A stretch of DNA of 36,792 nucleotides from Syntrophomonadaceae bacterium (lineage in GTDB: Bacteria > Bacillota > Dethiobacteria > DTU022), in NCBI GenBank assembly GCA_003554395.1, contig PWGD01000026.1, positions 1-36,792 on the forward strand, read 5' to 3'. Below the pieces are notes generated by a model that saw only the letters and a program-made list of their open reading frames with translations, had not been told where the DNA came from and did not search any database. Made by a program: the position numbers and the translations under genes. Below, in pieces: positions 29,374-36,792 of this stretch (position 1 is the first letter of the stretch; each line of letters opens with the position of its first letter).

Positions 29374-30228
29374 ATGCTTTCGATTGTCGGCATTGCCCCG
29401 CATCCCCCCATTATTATACCTGAAATTGGCCGTGGGCAGCTGCGGGCAGCTGCAAATACTGTGGATGGAGTGAAGCAGTTAAGCAGCCGGATCAGGGAAA
29501 AGCAGCCGGAGCTGATCATCATGATCACTCCGCACGGCCAGGTGGTGAGAAAGGGGCCTGCAGTCCTGGCCGGGACTAAATTGGCGGGAGATTTCGGCCA
29601 GTTTGGCTTCCCGGGCCTGAAAGTCGAGATGGAGACGGACCGGGAGCTGGTTGACCTGCTGGTAGAAGAGACGGCTAATTTGCCGGTTAAACCGGTCCTG
29701 CTCGGCGATCATGATCAACAGCCCCGAAGCGGCAAAACTCTTGACCACGGAGCCATGGTTCCCCTCTACTATCTCCGGGAAGCAGGGATTTCTGTTCCCG
29801 GCCTGCATATCACTGTCAGCTTTGATCCCTACAGTGATCTTTACCGCTTTGGGCAGGCGCTCAGGAAAGCGGTTGATAAAAGAGGAGCCCCCACGGCGGT
29901 TATTGCCAGTGGCGATCTGTCCCATCGGCTGAAACCCGGGGCCCCTGCCGGTTACAGTCCCCGGGGAAAGGAATTTGATCAACTTTTGGTGGACCTGATC
30001 AGCGCCGGCCGGGTTGACGATATTCTCAATATCGATCAACGCCTGATCGAGGAGGCAGGAGAATGCGGCCTGCGTCCGATCATCATGGCCCTGGGCCTGC
30101 TTGAGGAATCCGGCTTCAACCCGGAAATATTATCTTACGAGGGCCCCTTTGGAGTCGGTTACCTGGTAGCGGCCTTGCATCCCCGCGATCAAAAATCAGC
30201 AGGAGCAGAGAAAGGGGGATCGGTCTGA
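29374..30228 (+). CDS. Class III extradiol dioxygenase LigB/Memo-like protein, AmmeMemoRadiSam system
   Basis: IVGIAPHPPIIIPEIGRGQ, TPHGQVV, LDHGAMVPLYYL, VIASGDLSHRLK; followed by AMMECR1 and radical SAM genes. Confidence 0.88.
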   Translation: MLSIVGIAPHPPIIIPEIGRGQLRAAANTVDGVKQLSSRIREKQPELIIMITPHGQVVRKGPAVLAGTKLAGDFGQFGFPGLKVEMETDRELVDLLVEETANLPVKPVLLGDHDQQPRSGKTLDHGAMVPLYYLREAGISVPGLHITVSFDPYSDLYRFGQALRKAVDKRGAPTAVIASGDLSHRLKPGAPAGYSPRGKEFDQLLVDLISAGRVDDILNIDQRLIEEAGECGLRPIIMALGLLEESGFNPEILSYEGPFGVGYLVAALHPRDQKSAGAEKGGSV

Positions 30229-30773
30229 TGTCAGAGCAGGATTTAAGCCTTCATCCGGCTGATCTGGCCCGTAAAGTATTACAATATTACCTGAAGGAGG
30301 GGAAACTGCCCCAACTTCCTGAACCCCTGCCGCCGGAATACCAGGCCAGGGCCGGTGTTTTTGTCTCCCTGAAAAAGGGGGGACAGCTTCGCGGCTGTAT
30401 CGGAACCTTCGAACCGGTCCGCGAGAACCTGGCTGAAGAAATTGCCGCCAACGCTGTTAGCGCTGCTGTAAGGGATCCCCGTTTTCCGCCGGTAAATGAA
30501 AAAGAACTGCCGGATTTGGATTTATCAGTTGATATTCTGGGCCCTGTGGAAAAGGTGGAGAGCAAAGATCAACTTGACCCTAAAGAATATGGAATAATTG
30601 TCCGCAGGGGGTCGCGCAGCGGGCTGCTGCTTCCCGACCTGGAAGGAGTAGATACTGTCGAACAGCAGCTCGAAATTGCCCGCCGCAAGGCTGGAATAGT
30701 CCCGGGCGAAACAGCCGAACTATATCGTTTCAAGGTAACCCGCTATCCTGAAAAGAAGGGCCGGGACTTTTAG
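30228..30773 (+). CDS. amrA: AMMECR1 domain protein (AmmeMemoRadiSam system protein A)
   Basis: GVFVSLKKGGQLRGCIGTFEPVRENLAEEIAANAVSAAVRDPRFPPV, AMMECR1 hallmark LRGCIG; TGATG overlap with upstream gene. Confidence 0.92.
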   Translation: MSEQDLSLHPADLARKVLQYYLKEGKLPQLPEPLPPEYQARAGVFVSLKKGGQLRGCIGTFEPVRENLAEEIAANAVSAAVRDPRFPPVNEKELPDLDLSVDILGPVEKVESKDQLDPKEYGIIVRRGSRSGLLLPDLEGVDTVEQQLEIARRKAGIVPGETAELYRFKVTRYPEKKGRDF

Positions 30774-30814
30774 GCGGGTATTAAATTATTAATGTTCAAG
30801 GGGAGAATGATAAA

Positions 30815-31846
30815 TTGTACAAAGCGCGGTTTTACCATAAAAAAGGCGATAAAATTGAATGCCTGCTTTGCCCCCGCGCCTGCCGGCTGGCTGAAGGACA
30901 GACCGGCACCTGCGGAGTGCGGGAAGTTAAAGAAGGCGAGCTGTACAGCACCAATTACGGCTGCCTGGCCGCGGTAAATCAAGATCCGATTGAAAAAAAA
31001 CCCCTCTACCATTTTTATCCCGGTCATTCCATTTTATCGCTGGGTACTTTCGGCTGCAACCTGCTCTGCTCATTTTGCCAGAACTGGACCCTGGCCCGGG
31101 GAAACCCGGAGCAGGCCCCGAAAAAGATGAGCCCTGAAGATGTGCTGAGGATGTTGGAAAAGGGAGGCGGCCCGGATAGTCTGCCCGGAGTAGCCTACAC
31201 ATACAACGAACCGTTAATCTGGTACGAATTTGTTTACGACACAGCGCGCCTTATTCATGAACACGGCTATAAGAATGTCCTGGTAACCAATGGTTACATA
31301 AACCGGGAACCGCTTGAAGAAATTCTTCCCTTTATCGATGCCATGAATATCGATGTCAAAGCTTTCAATGATAATTTTTACGGTGAATACTGCCGGGGCG
31401 AGAGGGGCCCGGTTATCGAAACTGTAGAAAAAGCGGTTGAAGCGTGCCATGTTGAAATTACATGCCTGCTCATCCCTGACCTTAACGATGATCCGGGCGA
31501 ACAGGAAACCTTTGCCCGCTGGCTCGGCGGCTTAAACCCGGATTTAGTCCTCCACTATTCACGCTATTTCCCGCAGTATAAACTTGATCAACCTCCCACA
31601 CCGGTGGAGGTCCTGGAGCATTCAAGAGAAATAGCGCGTAAGTATTTACGCTACGTGTTCCTGGGCAACATTGATCTGCCGGGCGCCTCCGACACCATCT
31701 GCCCGCATTGCGGCAACCTTTTAATAGCCCGCAGGGGTTACCGGGTCCGCCTGGCCGGCCTGGATGGCTATTACTGCAATAACTGCCGCAACCGGATCAA
31801 CCTGGTCCTGCCCGCAAAACAGCAAAAAAATGATAGGCAAAACTGA
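30815..31846 (+). CDS. amrS: AmmeMemoRadiSam system radical SAM enzyme (TTG start)
   Basis: CLLCPRACRLAEGQTGTCGVR, TFGCNLLCSFCQNW (CxxxCxxC), YTYNEPLIWYEFVYDTARL, C-terminal zinc ribbon CPHCGN...YYCNNC. Confidence 0.93.
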   Translation: MYKARFYHKKGDKIECLLCPRACRLAEGQTGTCGVREVKEGELYSTNYGCLAAVNQDPIEKKPLYHFYPGHSILSLGTFGCNLLCSFCQNWTLARGNPEQAPKKMSPEDVLRMLEKGGGPDSLPGVAYTYNEPLIWYEFVYDTARLIHEHGYKNVLVTNGYINREPLEEILPFIDAMNIDVKAFNDNFYGEYCRGERGPVIETVEKAVEACHVEITCLLIPDLNDDPGEQETFARWLGGLNPDLVLHYSRYFPQYKLDQPPTPVEVLEHSREIARKYLRYVFLGNIDLPGASDTICPHCGNLLIARRGYRVRLAGLDGYYCNNCRNRINLVLPAKQQKNDRQN

Positions 31847-31990
31847 GCCCATGATGGTAAAATAGAGATGGTGGTAACATTTCGGTCTGGCTGCAGGTAT
31901 TTATAAAGAGGGTATCGAATAAGAACTCAATACAGGTAATAGTAGCATTCCTATCCCACCTGGAATATTTAAAGAGGGATTAAACAAACA

Positions 31991-32824
31991 GTGGCTATAC
32001 TGGATCGTATCCTAGCAGCAATTCTTCAGCTAAATGTCGAGTGGCGCGATATAATTGATATCATTATCATGGCTTATGTTTTTTATCGCGTTATTCTGAT
32101 TATCCGCGGCACCCGGGCTGAACAGCTGGTTAAGGGCTTGATAATACTGCTTGTGGCCATGGGGATCAGCGATCAGAGCGGCCTTGATACCCTCAACTGG
32201 ACCCTTCGTCAAACCATGACAGTCGGTTTAATTGCCATTCCAATTGTTTTTCAGCCTGAACTGCGCCGGGCCCTGGAACAGCTCGGACGGGGTAAAATAT
32301 TCAAAAGCACCTACTGGAGCTGGAGCACTAAGGACTTTGAAAATATGCTGGACGAATTAACGAAGGCCATTCCCGTCCTGGTCAAAAGACGAATCGGAGC
32401 TTTAATCGTCATGGAACGTTCCACCGGTTTGAAGGAATGGGTGGATACGGGGATCGCGGTAAACGGCGTGGTAACCGCTGAACTGCTGGTCAATATCTTT
32501 TTCCCCCGCAGCCCCCTTCATGACGGGGCGGTTATCATCCGCGGCGACCAGATTATTGCCGCCGGCTGCTACCTGCCGCTTACCGAAGATCCGGGCCTGA
32601 GCAAGGAACTGGGCACCAGGCACCGGGCCGGAATCGGCATTACAGAGCATTCAGACGCGGTGGCGATCATCATATCAGAAGAGACCGGTATCATTTCTGT
32701 TGCCCATGACGGAGTTTTAACCCGCTACCTGGATGAGAAAAAATTGCGCAGAATACTGACTGATCTGTGCAAGCCTGAGCGCACCGACGGCTTCAGTTTG
32801 TGGTCATGGAGGAATGGTAAATAA
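31991..32824 (+). CDS. cdaA: Diadenylate cyclase CdaA (GTG start)
   Basis: Three N-terminal TM segments, VFQPELRRALEQLGRG, DAC motifs DGAVIIRGD and GTRHRAGIG. Confidence 0.96.
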   Translation: MAILDRILAAILQLNVEWRDIIDIIIMAYVFYRVILIIRGTRAEQLVKGLIILLVAMGISDQSGLDTLNWTLRQTMTVGLIAIPIVFQPELRRALEQLGRGKIFKSTYWSWSTKDFENMLDELTKAIPVLVKRRIGALIVMERSTGLKEWVDTGIAVNGVVTAELLVNIFFPRSPLHDGAVIIRGDQIIAAGCYLPLTEDPGLSKELGTRHRAGIGITEHSDAVAIIISEETGIISVAHDGVLTRYLDEKKLRRILTDLCKPERTDGFSLWSWRNGK

Positions 32825-32826
32825 AT

Positions 32827-33552
32827 ATGGAAAAATTCTTACGAAGCAACAACTTTGCCCGGATTTTAGCTGTTTTCATGGCTTTAATCCTGTGGCTATT
32901 TGTCACCGGGGATAAGATTACCCGGACTACCCCTGCCCGCCAGACCTGGCAGGAAGTGCCCCTGCGGGCGGAAAACCTGGACCAGGACTACGTGATTACC
33001 GATATGCCCTCTTCAGTTGATCTAACCCTGGAAGGTCTGCCGGAAAACTTTGAAGATCTGACTATTCAGGAGCTGGATGCTTTTGTCGACCTTTCCGGAA
33101 AAGGACCGGGCAGCCATCTGGTCAGGGTCCAGGGCCGATCACCGCGCGGGCTGAGCCTGGTTTCATTTGAACCGGAGCAGGTCAGGGTGGTCATTGAAGA
33201 ATATTTATCCGACAATTTCCCGGTTGAGATAGAGTTTGTCGGCGAACCGGCCGAAGGCTGGCAGCTGGTCGATTATACGCTGGAACCGGAAGATGTAATG
33301 ATCGGCGCTCCGGAATCGAATTTTGAGCAGGTGGAGCGGGTAATGGCTATTATTGACCTAAACGGGATGAAATACGTAGAAAGGGTTGATCTACAGCCCG
33401 CCGCCTATGATGAAGAAGAAACCCCGGTCTTAAATCTGCTTATTGACCCGGAAACAGTTACGGTCAGGGTTGAATTTGAACGGGTAGAGCCGGAAGTGGA
33501 AGAGGAAGAAGATGAAGAAGAAGACGAAGATGATGAAGAGGATGAAGAATAA
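32827..33552 (+). CDS. cdaR: CdaA regulatory protein CdaR (YbbR domains) with acidic C-terminal tail
   Basis: N-term TM ILAVFMALILWLFV, YbbR-like repeats, position between cdaA and glmM. Confidence 0.92.
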   Translation: MEKFLRSNNFARILAVFMALILWLFVTGDKITRTTPARQTWQEVPLRAENLDQDYVITDMPSSVDLTLEGLPENFEDLTIQELDAFVDLSGKGPGSHLVRVQGRSPRGLSLVSFEPEQVRVVIEEYLSDNFPVEIEFVGEPAEGWQLVDYTLEPEDVMIGAPESNFEQVERVMAIIDLNGMKYVERVDLQPAAYDEEETPVLNLLIDPETVTVRVEFERVEPEVEEEEDEEEDEDDEEDEE

Positions 33553-33616
33553 CCGGAGCTTTGCTCTGATTTATGCAGCTGTGAAGGCAATTATTTTTTG
33601 CTAGGGAGGACTGTTA

Positions 33617-34957
33617 TTGGAAAAACTATTTGGCACTGATGGGATCAGGGGGGTAGCCAACCGGGACCTAACCCCTGAACTGGCACATAGAATTGGACGG
33701 ATTACGGCCTGGATGCTGGGCCGGGAAAATGAAAATCCCCTGTTTGTTATTGGTCGAGATACCCGCCTTTCCGGGACAATGTTGGAAGGATCCCTGGCAG
33801 CGGGTATTAATTCTATCGGGGGCGATGTGCGCCTGCTGGGAATCGTTTCCACACCGGCAGTTGCCTACCTGACTAAATCTCTTAACGCTGCTGCCGGGGT
33901 GGTCATCTCGGCTTCACACAACCCGATTGAGGATAACGGCTTAAAAATATTTTACAGGACCGGATTTAAGCTGCCCGATGCACTGGAGGAGGAAATTGAA
34001 AAGCATTACCACAATGATAAAGATGAACTGCCCCGCCCCGAAGGATCAGCCCTGGGACAGGCATTTCACGACGGAGATGCCGTCGATAAATACCTGGAAT
34101 ACCTGAAAAGCAACTCTTCTTCCCTGGAAGGGCTGCACCTGGTAGTGGACTGTGCCCACGGAGCCGCCTGTAGGGTATCCGGCGAGCTCCTTCAGGAGCT
34201 GGGCGCTGCGGTCAAGATGATCCATGACGATCCCGACGGAAGCAGGATCAACGTTGACTGCGGCGCCACTGATACGGCGGACCTGCAGCGGGATGTGGTC
34301 GCTGCCGGCGCCACCCTGGGCCTGGCTTTTGACGGCGATGCCGACCGTCTCATAGCTGTCGATGAAAAAGGCAATATGGTTGACGGCGATGCCATTATGG
34401 CCATCTGCGCGGTCGACCTGGCGGAGAAAAATCAACTCAAACAAAAGACCCTGGTGGCAACTGTTATGAGTAACGGCGGTCTGGATATTTTAGCTGAAAA
34501 GCACGGTTTAAAGGTGATCCGCACCAGGGTGGGAGATCGCTACGTGCTTGAAAAAATGGTGGAAGGCGGGTTTAACCTTGGCGGCGAACAGTCCGGGCAC
34601 ATAATATTTTCAGATCACGCCACTACCGGGGACGGCCTGCTGACGGCCCTGAAACTGCTTAAAGTGATCCAGGAAAAACAGCAGCCCCTTTCAGAGCTGG
34701 CTTCCCACCTGGAACGACTGCCCCAGGTTTTAGTCAATCAAAAAGTAACAACCAAGGAAGGATGGTCCGAAAACCGGCGCATTAAAGAGGCTATTGCTAA
34801 AATTGAGCAGGAACTTGGCAAACGCGGCCGTATCCTGGTCCGCCCCTCCGGCACGGAAGCAAAAATAAGGGTCATGCTGGAAGCCTCCCTTCCCGAAGAC
34901 ACATTAAAGGAATACGCCCAGTCCCTGGCTGAAATAATTGCCAAAGAACAATCATAA
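33617..34957 (+). CDS. glmM: Phosphoglucosamine mutase (TTG start)
   Basis: LFGTDGIRGVANRDLTPELA, catalytic VISASHNPIEDNG, DGDADRLIAVD, RPSGTEAKIRVM. Confidence 0.97.
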   Translation: MEKLFGTDGIRGVANRDLTPELAHRIGRITAWMLGRENENPLFVIGRDTRLSGTMLEGSLAAGINSIGGDVRLLGIVSTPAVAYLTKSLNAAAGVVISASHNPIEDNGLKIFYRTGFKLPDALEEEIEKHYHNDKDELPRPEGSALGQAFHDGDAVDKYLEYLKSNSSSLEGLHLVVDCAHGAACRVSGELLQELGAAVKMIHDDPDGSRINVDCGATDTADLQRDVVAAGATLGLAFDGDADRLIAVDEKGNMVDGDAIMAICAVDLAEKNQLKQKTLVATVMSNGGLDILAEKHGLKVIRTRVGDRYVLEKMVEGGFNLGGEQSGHIIFSDHATTGDGLLTALKLLKVIQEKQQPLSELASHLERLPQVLVNQKVTTKEGWSENRRIKEAIAKIEQELGKRGRILVRPSGTEAKIRVMLEASLPEDTLKEYAQSLAEIIAKEQS

Positions 34958-34964
34958 TGCACAG

Positions 34965-35014
34965 TGTCAAGGGGACGGGGTTGTTGACAACTTTTCTTGC
35001 CGTCCCGCTTGACA
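34965..35014. repeat. Inverted repeat containing GGGGACGG core between glmM and glmS (REP-like or terminator)
   Basis: TGTCAAGGGGACGG (34965-34978) against CCGTCCCGCTTGACA (35000-35014). Confidence 0.65.
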
Positions 35015-35104
35015 TTCTATTTGAGATCAGTTTTCAAAGAGGCATTTTTCGAAGATCAACTTGATCGAGCAGGACAAAGCTGGAACTAAACGGAGGATTA
35101 ATAT

Positions 35105-36792
35105 ATGTGCGGTATCGTCGGTTATACCGGCAAGGGCGAAGCTGGCCGGGTTTTAATTGAAGGTTTAAAGAAACTGGAATACCGGGGCTATGATTCTGCC
35201 GGGGTGGCTTTACATGAAAATGGAGAGCTGATTATTACTAAAGCTGCCGGTTCAGTTGCCGACCTGGATGAAGTGCTCGATGATCAATATAAAGCGGTCA
35301 GGATGGGGGTCGGACATACCCGCTGGGCCACCCACGGCGCGCCGACCGATTTAAACGCCCATCCCCACAGCAGCGCTTCGGGTGATATTGTTGTCGTCCA
35401 TAACGGGATCATTGAAAACCACCGCGCCCTTCGCCGGCGCCTAACCGAGGAAGCCGGCTACAGCTTTCGTTCGGAAACCGATAGTGAGGTCTTGGCCCAC
35501 CTGATTGAATATTATTATGAGGGGGATTTGCTGGAGGCGGTCCGTAAAGCCATGTCGGAAGTTGCCGGATCATATGCCCTGGTGGCTGCCAGTGCAAAAG
35601 AGCCGGTTCGCCTGGTTTGCGCCCGCAGAGACAGCCCCCTGATTATCGGCCTCGGGAATGAAGAAAACTTTGTCGCTTCAGATATTCCCGCCCTGCTTGC
35701 TCATACCCGTAAAACTTTTGTCATTGATGACGGGGAATTTGCTTCGCTTACTCCTGATAAAGTCGAGGTTTTCAACGAAAAGGGGCAAGCGATCAAAAAG
35801 GAGATTCTTGAAATAGACTGGGACATAGAAGCTGCAGAAAAGGGCGGTTATGATCATTTCATGCTTAAAGAAATTATGGAGCAGCCTGCCGCGGTCAGGG
35901 AAACCCTGCGCCAGAGGGTCGATCTTGCCGCCGGAAAGGTTGACCTGACAGAATTAGATCTCTCCCCCGAAGAGGTTAGCAGTTTGGAAAAGATCTATAT
36001 TGTGGCCTGCGGGACCGCCTACCATGCCGGCCTGATCGGCAAACTGGTCATCGAAAAACTGGCCGGTATTCCCGTCGAAGTGGATGTGGCTTCGGAATTC
36101 CGTTACCGGGATCCGCTATTTAACAGCAACCAGCTGGCCATAGTGATCAGCCAATCAGGGGAAACTGCCGACACCCTGGCCGCCCTGCGTATAGCGCGTT
36201 CCAAAGGGCTTAAAGCCCTGGCCATATCCAATGTTGTGGGCAGCACCGTATCCCGCGAGGCCGACCTGGTCCTTTACACCTGGGCCGGTCCCGAGATAGC
36301 CGTTGCCTCCACCAAAGCCTATGTTACCCAGCTGGTGGCCCTCTACCTGGTGGCCCTTTACCTGGGACAAACCAGGGACAGCTTAGAGCCCGGACAGGCT
36401 GCAGAACTGGTAAAAGGACTGATGGATTTACCCGAACAGTTAAAGCAGGTTCTGTCTGAGGAAAGCATCTCTAAAATACGCGCTTACTGCGATCACCTGG
36501 TTAAACGGAACAACGCTTTTTTTGTCGGTCGCAACCTGGATTACCCGGTAGCCATGGAAGGAGCCCTTAAACTTAAAGAAATATCTTACATCCATGCTGA
36601 AGCCTGCGCCGCCGGAGAACTTAAACACGGTCCGCTGGCCCTGATTGAAGAAGGGGTGCCTGTTGTTGCCCTGGCCACTCAGAAAGCAGTTCTCGATAAA
36701 ACGCTGAGCAACCTCCAGGTAGTGAATGCGCGCGGGGGCGCGGTTTTTGCCATCACCCGCAAGGATTTTGACGATGTGTCCAGGCAGGTCGA
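35105..36792 (+). CDS. glmS: Glutamine-fructose-6-phosphate aminotransferase (3' truncated by window)
   Basis: MCGIVGYTGKGEAGRVLIEGLKKLEYRGYDSAGVAL, GHTRWATHGAPTDLNAHPH, CGTAYHAG, SQSGETADTLAALR; frame open to window end so absent from track. Confidence 0.97.
   Translation, partial: MCGIVGYTGKGEAGRVLIEGLKKLEYRGYDSAGVALHENGELIITKAAGSVADLDEVLDDQYKAVRMGVGHTRWATHGAPTDLNAHPHSSASGDIVVVHNGIIENHRALRRRLTEEAGYSFRSETDSEVLAHLIEYYYEGDLLEAVRKAMSEVAGSYALVAASAKEPVRLVCARRDSPLIIGLGNEENFVASDIPALLAHTRKTFVIDDGEFASLTPDKVEVFNEKGQAIKKEILEIDWDIEAAEKGGYDHFMLKEIMEQPAAVRETLRQRVDLAAGKVDLTELDLSPEEVSSLEKIYIVACGTAYHAGLIGKLVIEKLAGIPVEVDVASEFRYRDPLFNSNQLAIVISQSGETADTLAALRIARSKGLKALAISNVVGSTVSREADLVLYTWAGPEIAVASTKAYVTQLVALYLVALYLGQTRDSLEPGQAAELVKGLMDLPEQLKQVLSEESISKIRAYCDHLVKRNNAFFVGRNLDYPVAMEGALKLKEISYIHAEACAAGELKHGPLALIEEGVPVVALATQKAVLDKTLSNLQVVNARGGAVFAITRKDFDDVSRQV

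Noticed and set aside
31847-31990. Two similar segments GTATTTATAAAGAGGG and GAATATTTAAAGAGGG upstream of cdaA
   Set aside because: Similarity is short and AT-rich; likely chance or ribosome binding site resemblance
33405-33590. Poly-serine minus ORF (SSSSSSSSSSSSSSS)
   Set aside because: Antisense reading of the Glu/Asp tail codons of cdaR
34958-35104. glmS ribozyme/riboswitch upstream of glmS
   Set aside because: The 147-nt gap is taken up by an inverted repeat and lacks the recognisable glmS ribozyme core; nothing supports it
1-36792. CRISPR arrays, tRNA/rRNA genes, prophage or defence system genes
   Set aside because: None recognised on either strand; the window is mostly housekeeping and cofactor genes

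Overview
The window is chromosomal DNA from a Gram-positive, probably clostridial (Firmicutes), bacterium; the lineage is inferred from gene order and protein style. (1) About 1-19.4 kb on + is a nearly complete S10/spc/alpha ribosomal protein supercluster: tuf 3' end, rpsJ to rplO, secY, map, KOW protein, infA, rpmJ, rpsM, rpsK, rpsD, rpoA, rplQ. It is followed by ecfA1-ecfA2-ecfT, truA, rplM and rpsI. adk is absent between secY and map. (2) 19.5-21.5 kb holds a gamma-carbonic-anhydrase-like hexapeptide protein (-) with a tandem repeat in its leader, and an archaeal-looking geranylgeranylglyceryl-phosphate synthase (PcrB/GGGPS family, +) with its own good promoter. (3) 21.6-28.2 kb on - is a molybdenum cofactor operon rich in domain fusions: moeA, moeA-PBP fusion, moaA, mobB-moaC fusion, MOSC-mogA fusion. 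It is preceded by a structured leader that looks like a Moco/Tuco riboswitch. (4) 28.3-28.6 kb is a probable insertion sequence (IS) relic. (5) 28.6-31.9 kb is a divergent MarR regulator plus a three-gene AmmeMemoRadiSam system (LigB/Memo-like, AMMECR1, radical SAM), the least understood functional system in the window. (6) 32.0 kb to the end on + is cdaA-cdaR-glmM-glmS (c-di-AMP and aminosugar module; glmS runs off the window). No CRISPR arrays, rRNA or tRNA genes were recognised. All identifications come from reading the sequence; no searches were run.
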